Below, one piece after another: positions 18,882-27,180 of a stretch of 64,000 nt of DNA. The position numbers were made by a program, and so were the translations under genes. The notes under the pieces were generated by a model. It saw nothing but the letters and a program-made list of their open reading frames with translations, was not told the origin of the DNA and did no database searches. Location: assembly GCF_014174155.1 (NCBI RefSeq), contig NZ_JABEQM010000003.1, forward strand, positions 62,001 to 126,000, read 5' to 3'. The first letter of the stretch is position 1. The number at the start of each line of letters is the position of its first letter. This stretch comes from Gluconacetobacter tumulisoli. Its GTDB lineage: Bacteria; Pseudomonadota; Alphaproteobacteria; Acetobacterales; Acetobacteraceae.

Positions 18882-19171
18882 TGGCGCGGATCGCGACGTG
18901 CTGGACGATGCTGGTGTTGCTGCTTGCGGCGGAACTGGTGGCCGCGCGGGCGGGCCTGGGCGCGGTTGTCTGCGTACTGGCCGTCCTGATGGTGCTGGTC
19001 ATCGTGCTGGGTTTCATGCAGATCCTGCGGGCACCGCCGCTTGCGATCATCTTCGCGCTGGGCGGCCTGTTCTGGCTAGCCATCCTGCTGGCGCTGGGCA
19101 GCCTGGACAGTTTTACCCGCACGACTGTCCCGGTCCACGATACGGCCCCGTACGCCCCTGCCGTGCGATAA
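18881..19171 (+). CDS. coxD: Cytochrome c oxidase subunit IV-like small membrane protein
   Basis: 96 residues with three hydrophobic segments, no strong motif. Position directly after coxC with a 1-bp overlap and the size suggest the small subunit IV (CoxD/CtaF type). It ends the long act-cox chain. No haem A synthase (ctaA), haem O synthase (ctaB) or CtaG is present here, so these must be encoded elsewhere. Confidence 0.7.
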   Translation: MARIATCWTMLVLLLAAELVAARAGLGAVVCVLAVLMVLVIVLGFMQILRAPPLAIIFALGGLFWLAILLALGSLDSFTRTTVPVHDTAPYAPAVR

Positions 19172-19368
19172 GGCCCCCAGCGGTGGTGATCGGTGCGATC
19201 GGTTCCGGCACCGCCCACGTCATACGAGGACCCGCGACCCCGTGCGGGGCGGTCCGACCCTGTAGAAAGTCAGGTTCGCGGCATCCAGAAAAGGGTGGAC
19301 GACGATCGTCATTGCGTGGATGTTCGGTCCGGCTTCGCCCATTGGGGCGGCAGGATGACGGGGTAGGC

Positions 19369-19782
19369 GTGCACAGGATCGGCGCGACACGGTTGGGACG
19401 GCTTCTGGCCTGCCTGCTGTTGCAGGTGGGGCTGATATTGCCGTTTGCCGTGTCCGGCCATGCGGGAACCGTTCGGCAGCCAATGTCCGTGGGGAATCCG
19501 GCGCCGATGCCGCCGATGTCCGGCATGGCCATGGCATCCGCCATGGCCCATATGCATGTGGACGCGTCGCAGGGTGGCCATGGCCACCATCACCATCCCT
19601 GCCATCGGGCTGGCGATTGCTGCCTCCAGGGGGCCTGCATGGCCAACTGGATTGTGCCGCCATTCATGACCCGCGTGCAAAATCCGGTCCGCGCGACGGT
19701 ACTGTTCGGTCTGCATCCGGCCGCCCGCGTCGCGGGCGTAGCCTTTGCGCCCGATCTGCCGCCACCCAGACAGACGGCTTGA
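19369..19782 (+). CDS. Exported His/Met/Cys-rich protein of the copper module
   Basis: 137 residues from a GTG start at 19369; the start is uncertain. A signal peptide (LLACLLLQVGLILPFAVSGHA, key run of Leu/Val then AVSGHA) is followed by a Met-rich stretch (PPMSGMAMASAMAHMH) and a His-rich stretch (GGHGHHHHPCHR) with CC and a further Cys. These are soft and borderline metal ligands that suit periplasmic copper. The frame is open upstream but the part before the GTG shows no protein-like character. It precedes copA on the same strand with a stable hairpin between. It may buffer copper; the family is not recognised with certainty. Confidence 0.6.
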   Translation: MHRIGATRLGRLLACLLLQVGLILPFAVSGHAGTVRQPMSVGNPAPMPPMSGMAMASAMAHMHVDASQGGHGHHHHPCHRAGDCCLQGACMANWIVPPFMTRVQNPVRATVLFGLHPAARVAGVAFAPDLPPPRQTA

Positions 19783-19799
19783 TTCCGGTCTGACAGTCC

Positions 19800-19831
19800 C
19801 GGGGCCGGTCATTCGCATATGACCGGGCCCG
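19800..19831. terminator. Stable hairpin upstream of copA
   Basis: A 13-bp stem with one mismatch (CGGGGCCGGTCAT / ATGACCGGGCCCG) and a 6-base loop lies between the His/Met-rich gene and copA. It is followed by GTCGTTTCTG, only mildly T-rich. It could be a weak terminator or a processing site that changes the ratio of the two genes. The copA ATG is 27 bp further on. Confidence 0.45.
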
Positions 19832-19858
19832 TCGTTTCTGCTTGGTGGTACAAAATCA

Positions 19859-21637
19859 ATGTCAACACGATCCCTTGCGGGACGGGGCGCGATCACGCGC
19901 CGCCGTTTCGTTGCCGGGACGGGCCTGTGGGGCGCGGCGCTGGCGGCTTCGGGCGGCAGGGCCTTTGCCTGTCCGCCTGCGTCGGGTCAGCCCGATCCCA
20001 CGCCCGGTACCCGTTTCGACCTCGCCATCGGTCCGGTGCCGGTCAATGTCACCGGCGCGCGCATGCGTGCGGTGGGCGTGAACGGTTCCACGCCCGCGCC
20101 GATCCTGCGCTGGCGTCAGGGCGATACGGTCGAACTGAACGTCACCAACCGACTGCGCGAGCCCAGTTCGATCCACTGGCATGGCATTCGCACGCCTGCC
20201 GGTATGGATGGCGTGCCCGGCCTCAGTTTTGGTGGCATCGCGCCCGGCGAGACCTTTACCTATCGCTTTCGCCTGCATCAGAGCGGCACCTATTGGTACC
20301 ACAGCCATTCGGGGTTCCAGGAACAGACGGGCCTGTATGGCGGCCTGATCATCGACCCGAAGGATGGCTACGCGCAGCGCTTCGACCGCGAATACGTCAT
20401 GCTGCTGTCCGACTGGACCGATGTCGATCCGGAGGACATCGTCTCCAACCTCAAGTTCCAGAGCGATTATTATAATTTCCGCCAGCGCACGGTGGGCACC
20501 TTCCTTCGCGATGCCCGGAGGCAGGGCCTGGCTGAGACCATTCGGGACCGCCTGCAATGGGGTGCCATGAACATGGCGCCGACCGACATTCTGGATGTCT
20601 CGGGCATCATCTACACCTACCTGATCAACGGCCAGTCCCCCGCCGCCAACTGGACCGGGCTGTTTCGTCCGGGCGAAATCGTCCGCCTGCGCTTTATCAA
20701 CGGATCGTCGATGACGCTGTTCGACGTGCGCATTCCCGGCCTGAAGATGACCGTGGTGCAGGCCGACGGGAATGACGTGGAGCCCGTGCCGGTCGATGAA
20801 TTCCGCATCGGGCCGGCGGAAACCTACGATGTGATTGTCGAACCCGCCGCCGACGGGCCGTACACCGTCTTCGCACAGGCCGAGGATCGCACCGGCTATG
20901 CGCGCGGCACGCTGGCCACGCGTCCCGGCCTGACCGGGCCGGTTCCGCCGATGGATCCGCGTCCGCTACGCACCATGACGGACATGGGCATGGGCAGCAT
21001 GACGGGCGGCAGGATGGCGGGGATGGACAGGCCCGCCCCCCCGGCCGATCCGCAAGGAGGGACACCGGCGGGCGTGAAGGACATGCCGATGGGCGGCATG
21101 GACATGCCGGCGGCCCTGCCATCGCCTGGAACGACGCCGAGGCCGGGCGTCGAGGTCCAGAGCGTCGCCATGATGCCGATCGACCGTCTGGCCGAACCCG
21201 GTGCCGGGCTGGAGAATAACGGCCGCCGCGTCCTGACCTATGCCGACCTGCGGGCCACGATCCCGGGCGCGGATCCGCGCCCGCCGTCGCGTGAGATCAT
21301 CCTGCACCTGACCGGCAACATGGAACGCTTCATCTGGGGGTTCGACGGCAGGAAATTCTCGGAGGCGGAGCCGATTCGCCTGACCTTGGGCGAACGGGTG
21401 CGCTTCGTCCTGATCAATGACACGATGATGGAACATCCGATCCACCTGCATGGATTGTGGAGCGAACTGGAAAACGGGCAAGGCGAGTACCGGCCCTACA
21501 AGCACACGATCATCGTCAAGCCCGGCGAGCGGCTGAGTTATCTGGTGACGGCCGACGAACCGGGGTTGTGGGCGTATCATTGCCATCTGCTCTATCACAT
21601 GGAAGTCGGCATGTTCCGCACGGTGGTGGTGGCATGA
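19859..21637 (+). CDS. copA: Multicopper oxidase, CopA-type copper resistance protein
   Basis: 592 residues. A Tat signal with TRRRFVAGTG near residue 14 directs the folded enzyme to the periplasm. The copper sites are complete: HWHG, WYHSHSG, HPIHLHG and HCHLLYHMEVGM. Between residues 370 and 420 lies a Met-rich insert (MTDMGMGSMTGGRMAGM, MPMGGMDMP) typical of CopA/PcoA, which binds extra Cu(I). It likely oxidises Cu(I) to the less toxic Cu(II). copB overlaps its stop. No copper-sensing regulator is next to it. Confidence 0.93.
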   Translation: MSTRSLAGRGAITRRRFVAGTGLWGAALAASGGRAFACPPASGQPDPTPGTRFDLAIGPVPVNVTGARMRAVGVNGSTPAPILRWRQGDTVELNVTNRLREPSSIHWHGIRTPAGMDGVPGLSFGGIAPGETFTYRFRLHQSGTYWYHSHSGFQEQTGLYGGLIIDPKDGYAQRFDREYVMLLSDWTDVDPEDIVSNLKFQSDYYNFRQRTVGTFLRDARRQGLAETIRDRLQWGAMNMAPTDILDVSGIIYTYLINGQSPAANWTGLFRPGEIVRLRFINGSSMTLFDVRIPGLKMTVVQADGNDVEPVPVDEFRIGPAETYDVIVEPAADGPYTVFAQAEDRTGYARGTLATRPGLTGPVPPMDPRPLRTMTDMGMGSMTGGRMAGMDRPAPPADPQGGTPAGVKDMPMGGMDMPAALPSPGTTPRPGVEVQSVAMMPIDRLAEPGAGLENNGRRVLTYADLRATIPGADPRPPSREIILHLTGNMERFIWGFDGRKFSEAEPIRLTLGERVRFVLINDTMMEHPIHLHGLWSELENGQGEYRPYKHTIIVKPGERLSYLVTADEPGLWAYHCHLLYHMEVGMFRTVVVA

Positions 21638-22446
21638 TCCGGCGGTGCGCGGGCGGCGCGGTCCTCGCGGCCATGCTGGCCGGCCTGGTGCCCGTCCCCG
21701 GACATGCGCAGTCAGGCGGGATGAATCCGGGCGGGAACACGCAGGTCATGCGGATGGGGCCGGGGCCGGCCGCCACGCCGGTGGCCTATGTCAACGGCAT
21801 GCCGCCGGTCATGGACCACAATACGTACCTGCATGCGCTGCTGGATGAGTTCGAGGCGCGGAACGGCGTCGATGGCGGTCAGTTCCGTTATGACGGGCAG
21901 GCGTGGTTCGGCACCGACTATGACAAGCTGTGGCTGAAATCCGAAGGTACCGTCGGCACGAACGGCAGGTTCGGGGATGGGGATCACGAAATCCTCTACG
22001 ATCGCGCCATCAGCCGGTATTTCGATGTGCAGGGCGGCACGCGCCTGGATATCGACAACGGGCCCACGCGGGCCTGGGGGGCGGTGGGTGTCGAGGGACT
22101 GGCGCTCTATTTCTTTGATCTGGAGGCTACGGCCTATTTCAGCGACCGTGGCGCCGCCGGACGCTTGCAAGGGTCATATGATGTCCTGCTGACCAATCGC
22201 CTGATCCTGCAGCCGCAGGTCGAACTGAATCTCTACTCGGCATCCGACAGGGCGCGCAGAACCGGCCGCGGTCTGTCGGATATCGATACCGGCCTGCGGC
22301 TGCGATATGAATGGCACCGAAAATTCGCCCCCTATATCGGCGTGACCTACAGCGGCACGTTCGATCAGGCCGCCAGCATGGCGCGCGCGCGGGGCGAACG
22401 GGTCCATGACGTGAATTTCACATTCGGAATCAGGACATGGTTCTGA
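21634..22446 (+). CDS. copB: Copper resistance protein CopB (outer membrane)
   Basis: 270 residues with a signal peptide ending GHAQ. The mature part is the CopB/PcoB beta-barrel: DHNTYLHALLDEFEARNG, then YDGQAWFGTDYDKLWLKSEG, and a C-terminus ending in FTFGIRTWF with terminal Phe, as expected for an outer membrane protein. A short Met-containing N-terminal segment (MRMGPG, NGMPPVMDH) may bind copper; it is shorter than in classical PcoB. Overlaps copA by 4 bp. Confidence 0.93.
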   Translation: MIRRCAGGAVLAAMLAGLVPVPGHAQSGGMNPGGNTQVMRMGPGPAATPVAYVNGMPPVMDHNTYLHALLDEFEARNGVDGGQFRYDGQAWFGTDYDKLWLKSEGTVGTNGRFGDGDHEILYDRAISRYFDVQGGTRLDIDNGPTRAWGAVGVEGLALYFFDLEATAYFSDRGAAGRLQGSYDVLLTNRLILQPQVELNLYSASDRARRTGRGLSDIDTGLRLRYEWHRKFAPYIGVTYSGTFDQAASMARARGERVHDVNFTFGIRTWF

Positions 22447-22529
22447 TCCCCCTGATTCGAAACGAAATCATCGCGGGCCGCACGATCGTGGCCCGTTGCC
22501 GTCAACACGTCGTCACGAGGAAGACATCG

Positions 22530-22871
22530 ATGTTCGCCATGATGGTCAAACGCGTCCTGTTCACCGCATTGCTGCTGACGGCATCGGCGGCGCATGCCGG
22601 GACGCAAAATGATCCGGACATGTCCGGAATGCAGGGAATGGCCGGCATGGAGGGCATGTCGGGAATGAACCACGACAGGACGCAGAGAGACGCGAAGACG
22701 AAAAGCACGCCGTCATCCGGCATGAACGGGATGACGATGGAAGGAAAGACGGGAAATTGCATGAAGATGAAGGGCATGGACATGTCGAAAACGGGATGCG
22801 ATGGCAACGGGGACGGCATGAAGATGCCGATGGGGCCACAGGGCATGCCCGATGCCGTCCATGAACGCTGA
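22530..22871 (+). CDS. Methionine-rich periplasmic protein
   Basis: 113 residues. Signal peptide KRVLFTALLLTASAAHA, then repeated MXXM units (MSGMQGMAGMEGMSGMNH) and a second cluster with NCMKMKGMDMSKTGC and GMKMPMGPQGMP. It resembles small Met-rich copper-binding proteins such as PcoE/CopK in style, not by clear homology. The ATG follows CACGAGGAAGA. The upstream open frame starting at 22437 is not supported. It probably sequesters Cu(I) in the periplasm. Confidence 0.75.
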   Translation: MFAMMVKRVLFTALLLTASAAHAGTQNDPDMSGMQGMAGMEGMSGMNHDRTQRDAKTKSTPSSGMNGMTMEGKTGNCMKMKGMDMSKTGCDGNGDGMKMPMGPQGMPDAVHER

Positions 22872-22943
22872 TCGAGCGCATCATGACGTCATCGGGCCAG
22901 CCGGGGGCGCCAGGCTGGCCTGGCGCGGCGGGGAGGAAAGGAA

Positions 22944-23411
22944 ATGCGTCTGTTTCCGGTGATGCGGGTCGTAGTGTCCGGCTGCCTGCTGGCTACGGCT
23001 CCCGCGCTCGTTGCCGCCCGTGCGGACGACGCGGCCGGCGTGACGCCCTCGCCGATGGAACGAGAGATCATCACACGCCACCTCCTGTCCATCCGGGATC
23101 CGGGGGAACGCGCCGCCGTCCGCGCGCAGGGCACGGCATGGCTGATGACGACCTATCTGTGCCAGGACGCGGCGCGGCCGGTTCTGGTCCGGCTGGGAAG
23201 TTCCGCGCATCGCTTTTTTCTCCAGGACGATCGGCCCGGCAGTCAGAGTGTCGTCAGCACGGCCCTTGTCCAGGGACGCGGCCAGTTTTTGCAGGCCGCA
23301 GGGCCGATACGCTGGACGGCGTTCACATGGGCCTGCCACCTGGATCCGGTGACGGGCCGGGTGCTGCGGTTCGAGGTCCAGCCGGGTGCCGATGTTCCGC
23401 CCGGTCCATAG
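22944..23411 (+). CDS. Exported protein of unknown function
   Basis: 155 residues with a cleavable signal peptide (VSGCLLATAPALVAARA). The mature protein has EREIITRHLLSIRDPGERAAVRAQGTAW (residues about 38-65; key RHLL and DPGERA), and a pair of cysteines (YLCQDA and WACHLD) that could form a disulfide. I do not recognise the family; there is a faint likeness to DUF930 near the C-terminus. A strong ribosome site (GGAGGAAAGGAA) precedes ATG 22944. The next gene overlaps its end, so the two are a unit. Confidence 0.7.
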   Translation: MRLFPVMRVVVSGCLLATAPALVAARADDAAGVTPSPMEREIITRHLLSIRDPGERAAVRAQGTAWLMTTYLCQDAARPVLVRLGSSAHRFFLQDDRPGSQSVVSTALVQGRGQFLQAAGPIRWTAFTWACHLDPVTGRVLRFEVQPGADVPPGP

Positions 23412-23982
23412 GGGCCGCCGGCGGCCCACGATGATTTGGGCGCTGGTGTTCCTGTGGGGCGGCGTGCGCACGGCGGACGCGGCGTCTGCCGGCGGTTCCG
23501 TGCCCGATCCGTTTCCCGGCTGCACCGCCGCGCAACTGTCCCTGGGCCTCGATGACGAGAACGGCCAGTTCGATGGAATGTCGCAGAGCGGAACGTTGCT
23601 GGTGATCCGCAATCTCGGCCCCGCGGCCTGCGTCCTGGCGGCATGGCCTGTCGTGTGGTTCGAAGGCAAGGGTCACGTCCCTCTGACGGTCGGACGTCGT
23701 CCGCCGCCCGGCATGCATCCCGGCCCCGTCCTGCCGCCCGTCGCGGTGGCGCCGGGTGCCGAGCTGACGGCGCGGCTGCATTGGGTATCCGGTGACGTCT
23801 TCGATGACGGCCATAATTGCGTGACGCCGGAGACAACCGTGCTGGAGGTGCCCGGCGGTTCATTGCGGCAGCATTTCGGACGATCGATGTGCGCGCCGGC
23901 GCGTACGACGCGTTATTTCGACCAGGCGCCCCTGCAGCCCGACCCGACCCTGTGGGGACAGGGTAAAGACGGACATCGCTGA
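23386..23982 (+). CDS. Exported DUF4232-like protein
   Basis: 198 residues. A basic N-terminus (RPVHRGRRRP) and a hydrophobic stretch ending ADA form a signal peptide, which favours the start at 23386 or 23392 over ATG 23431. The mature part has the pattern of DUF4232: CTAAQLSLGLDDENGQFDGM, then SGTLLVIRNLGPAACVLAAWP and a beta-rich body with further cysteines. Such domains are extracytoplasmic beta-sandwiches of unknown role. It overlaps the upstream gene by 26 bp. Confidence 0.65.
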   Translation: MPMFRPVHRGRRRPTMIWALVFLWGGVRTADAASAGGSVPDPFPGCTAAQLSLGLDDENGQFDGMSQSGTLLVIRNLGPAACVLAAWPVVWFEGKGHVPLTVGRRPPPGMHPGPVLPPVAVAPGAELTARLHWVSGDVFDDGHNCVTPETTVLEVPGGSLRQHFGRSMCAPARTTRYFDQAPLQPDPTLWGQGKDGHR

Positions 23983-24065
23983 AAGCCCCTTTGGAAATGC
24001 ATTCTGGCGGCAATGCGACGCGCATTTTCAAGAGGGCTCAGGGGCGTGGCGTGCTATGCCGGGGT

Positions 24066-24644
24066 ATGCCTGATGCTGATTCCGTTACGTCCCTGACCCG
24101 CTGCCGCTGGGCCGAGACCGATCCGCTGCTGCGTGCCTATCATGACGCGGAATGGGGCGTTCCGGTCCGCGACAGCCGGGCGTTGTGGGAGATGCTGGTG
24201 CTGGAAGGCTTTCAGGCGGGCCTGTCCTGGCTGATCGTGCTGCGTCGCCGCGAGGGCTTCCGTCGCGCGTTCCGGGGCTTCGACCCCGAGATCGTCGCAC
24301 GGTTCGATGCAGCCGATGTCGAGCGCCTGATGGCCGATCCGGGGATCATCCGGGCGCGCGCCAAGATCGAGGCGACGATCGGCAATGCGCGGGCCTATCT
24401 CGCCATGCGTGACGGCGGCGAGGCATTTTCCGATTTCGCCTGGAGCATGGTTCCGGATGCCCCGGTGCGCAACACCACCGGGCAGGTGCTGGCGCAGTCG
24501 CCCCAGTCGCTGGCGATGTCGAAAGTCCTGAAGGCACGGGGATTCAAGTTTGTCGGACCGGTGATCGTCTATGCCTGGATGCAGGCCGTCGGCATGGTCG
24601 ACGATCACGATCCGGCCTGCTTCCGCCATCACGCGGCCCGCTAG
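24066..24644 (+). CDS. tag: DNA-3-methyladenine glycosylase I
   Basis: 192 residues. CRWAETDPLLRAYHDAEWG and LVLEGFQAGLSWLIVLRRR are the Tag signature. The zinc ligands are kept with the same spacing as in E. coli Tag: Cys13, His26, His181 and Cys185. It removes 3-methyladenine from alkylated DNA in the cytoplasm. ATG 24066 is chosen because the match to Tag starts there; the frame is open to 23991. It converges on the S9 peptidase gene 13 bp away. Confidence 0.95.
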   Translation: MPDADSVTSLTRCRWAETDPLLRAYHDAEWGVPVRDSRALWEMLVLEGFQAGLSWLIVLRRREGFRRAFRGFDPEIVARFDAADVERLMADPGIIRARAKIEATIGNARAYLAMRDGGEAFSDFAWSMVPDAPVRNTTGQVLAQSPQSLAMSKVLKARGFKFVGPVIVYAWMQAVGMVDDHDPACFRHHAAR

Positions 24645-24655
24645 GCGGAGCGGGC
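24636..24655. terminator. Bidirectional hairpin between tag and the S9 peptidase gene
   Basis: GCCCGC (24636-24641) and GCGGGC (24650-24655) form a 6-bp GC stem with an 8-base loop exactly where two convergent genes end. It overlaps the tag stop codon. No T-tract follows on either strand, so termination may depend on Rho or be partial. Confidence 0.5.
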
Positions 24656-24657
24656 GT

Positions 24658-26991
24658 TCAGCGCATCGTATCGGCCGGCGTCGGTTTTCCGAGGGTGGTG
24701 GCAAGAAACGCCTCCCGCGCGACGGAGACGCGGCCCCGCAGGCGCGGGTCGGTCAGCAGATGGGTGCCGGGCAGCAGCAGCAGGCTGTACGGCCGGCCGG
24801 CGGTGATGAACGCCTGGGTCAGCTTCATCGTGTTTTCGAAATACACATTGTCGTCGGTCAGGCCGTGCATGATCAGCAGGGGCCGCGACAGGTTCCCGGC
24901 ATAGGTCAGGACGTTGCTGGCCCGGTAGCCGTTCGGGTCGTCCTGCGGCGTGCCGAGATAACGTTCGGTATAGGCCGTGTCGTAATCGGCGAAATCGGCC
25001 GGAGGTGCCCCGGCGACGCCGGTCTTGAAGATATCCGGCCGGCGGATCGTCGCCATTGCGGTGAAATAGCCACCGAACGACCAGCCATGCACGCCGATCC
25101 GTGCCATGTCCATTTCGGGAAAATGCTGGCCCAGGCCTGTCAGGCCGTCGACCTGATCCTGCAACGGCAAGTCGATCAGGTCGCCTTTGATAGCGCGTTC
25201 CCAATCACGATCGCGCCCGGGCGTTCCCCGTCCGTCCAGACTGACGACGATGAATCCGTGATTGGCCAAACATTGGCTTTCCAGGTACAGGCGCGGCGCC
25301 TGCAACACCTCCTTGTATCCGGGGCCGGCATAGACCGACAGAACGACCGGATAGATGCTGCCCGGCCGGAAGTCGGCGGGGCGGACGATCATCGCGTCCA
25401 TGTCGCGCGACCCCGCCCGGGTATATTGGATGTGCGGCGAAAGGGTGGGGGTCTGTGCCACGCTGGGCACGGTGGCAAGCGTATGTCCGTCCCGGTCGCG
25501 AACCAGCGTGGTCGCGCCGCCGTCCGCCGCCATGATGCTGTCCACGAAGATCGCATGCCCGCCGTCGGCAAACCGGGCCGCGTGCAATCCGGGTTCGGTG
25601 CCAACCGGCGTGGCCGCGCCGCCACGCAGGCCCAGGCGATAGAGTGCCGTCTGCGTCCGGTCGGGATTGGCGGTCACCGTCACCGTGCCGGCACCGGGAT
25701 CGACATCGTTCAGCGAGACGAAGGGCAGGTCGGGCGGTGTCACGGCGTGATCCAGCGTCCCATCGGCATGCCGCAGTTCCAGGCGCCATTTCCCGTCCCG
25801 CTCCGCCGCCCACAGGAAGCCGCTGCCGTCGGGCAGCCAGTGCGGCAGGGCGTGCCCGCGCCCTTCGCCGGCAGGGGTGATGTTGATCCAGGCCGGATCG
25901 CTCTCGCGCAGCAGGAGGGTCGTGCGTCCGGTGGCGACATCGACGCGCAGCAGTCGTTCCTCGGTCTGTGCGCGGTTGAGCACGACCAGCGTCAGCGGGC
26001 CGTGTCCTTTCGGCCAGACGACGCGGGCCAGATAGGGGAAGGCAGCGCTGTCCCAGGCCACCCAGCGTGTCGGGCCGCCGGTGCGCGCGACGAGGCCGAG
26101 ACGGACGCGAGCGTTCGCCGTGCCGGCGCGTGGATAGCGGAATTCGACAGGCGGGGCGGCCGGATACTGGGGATCGGCGATGAAATGGCGCTCGACGCCC
26201 GACAGGTCGGCTTCCTCATAGAGCAGCGCCTGGCCGTCGGGCGACCACCAGAGCCCGTCGGGCCGGCTCAGTTCCTCGGCCGCGGCGAATTCGGCCAGGC
26301 CGTGGGTCAGGGTATCGGTCCCGCCATGGGTCAGCCGGACCGTGCCGCCGGTGCCCGGCTGGATGACATAAAGGTCGTTGTCGCGCACCGCCGCGACATG
26401 CGTGCCGTCCGGCGAGAACCGGGGGGCGATCCAGCCGCGCCCGGGAAGGTCGGTCACGCGTCCCGTGCCGATATCCACCTGCGCCAGCCGGTCGGCCTGG
26501 GTGACCAGGGCGGTTCGACCGTCGCCCGACAATGCGAAATCGGTGATTCCGGTCAGGGTCATCCGCGCACGCTCGCGCCGGGCCTTTTCCTCGACCGACA
26601 GATTTTCGGGCCCGTCGGCGGGACGGGCAAGTTCGGTTTCGGTCCCCGCAGCCAGATCGAAGCGCCAGAGGTGCAGGGTCGTGTCCCGGGCGGCGCTGCG
26701 CAGGTACAGGACCGATTTTCCGTCCGGCGTCGGCTGGGCGTGGCGGGGCAGGCCCAGCGTGAAGCTCCGCGTGGCGGCGAGGTCCGCATAGCACTGACCG
26801 CCCTGGGATGCCAGATCCGGAGAGGGCCGCGTGGAGGCGGCATGCCCGATCGCCGGCAGGAGCAGGATGGGAAGGCCCAGCAGAAGGCGGGCCAACGGAC
26901 CCGGTCCTGCCATCCGCTGTCGGACGGTCGCGGCAGGGGAGGGGAAGGCGCCGCGTCCTTCCCGGGCAAAGTCGATCATTCCATATCCCAT
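24658..26991 (-). CDS. Dipeptidyl-peptidase IV-like serine peptidase (S9 family)
   Basis: 777 residues from the longest start; 26979 or 26913 are also possible, the last placing a signal peptide (LLLGLPILLLPAIGHA) right at the N-terminus. The N-terminal two thirds are a beta-propeller. The C-terminal alpha/beta hydrolase has DGRGTPGRDRDWE, the nucleophile in GWSFGGYF near residue 638, Asp in HGLTDDNVYFENT near 711 and His in LLPGTHLLTD near 743. The EE pair for binding the substrate amino end appears as AAAEELSRPDG. It should release dipeptides (often X-Pro) in the periplasm. Confidence 0.93.
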   Translation of the reverse strand: MGYGMIDFAREGRGAFPSPAATVRQRMAGPGPLARLLLGLPILLLPAIGHAASTRPSPDLASQGGQCYADLAATRSFTLGLPRHAQPTPDGKSVLYLRSAARDTTLHLWRFDLAAGTETELARPADGPENLSVEEKARRERARMTLTGITDFALSGDGRTALVTQADRLAQVDIGTGRVTDLPGRGWIAPRFSPDGTHVAAVRDNDLYVIQPGTGGTVRLTHGGTDTLTHGLAEFAAAEELSRPDGLWWSPDGQALLYEEADLSGVERHFIADPQYPAAPPVEFRYPRAGTANARVRLGLVARTGGPTRWVAWDSAAFPYLARVVWPKGHGPLTLVVLNRAQTEERLLRVDVATGRTTLLLRESDPAWINITPAGEGRGHALPHWLPDGSGFLWAAERDGKWRLELRHADGTLDHAVTPPDLPFVSLNDVDPGAGTVTVTANPDRTQTALYRLGLRGGAATPVGTEPGLHAARFADGGHAIFVDSIMAADGGATTLVRDRDGHTLATVPSVAQTPTLSPHIQYTRAGSRDMDAMIVRPADFRPGSIYPVVLSVYAGPGYKEVLQAPRLYLESQCLANHGFIVVSLDGRGTPGRDRDWERAIKGDLIDLPLQDQVDGLTGLGQHFPEMDMARIGVHGWSFGGYFTAMATIRRPDIFKTGVAGAPPADFADYDTAYTERYLGTPQDDPNGYRASNVLTYAGNLSRPLLIMHGLTDDNVYFENTMKLTQAFITAGRPYSLLLLPGTHLLTDPRLRGRVSVAREAFLATTLGKPTPADTMR

Positions 26992-27180
26992 AGTGCGGAC
27001 GACGCCCCCGACGCGGTCGATCCGACAGGGACGGAGCGTTACGACAGGGGATGGAATGGTAGGAGTTGGCTTATTGACATGGCAAGACGGGGTGCCCTGT
27101 CGATCCCGGACATTCGCGCAGGAATGCCAGGGACATGACAGCCGGACCAGCCGCGACCGGGGGGGCGCCGAGGCGATTCG

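Noticed and set aside
24571-27138. Open frame of 855 codons on the plus strand
   Set aside because: It is antisense to the S9 peptidase gene, which has a complete catalytic triad and propeller.
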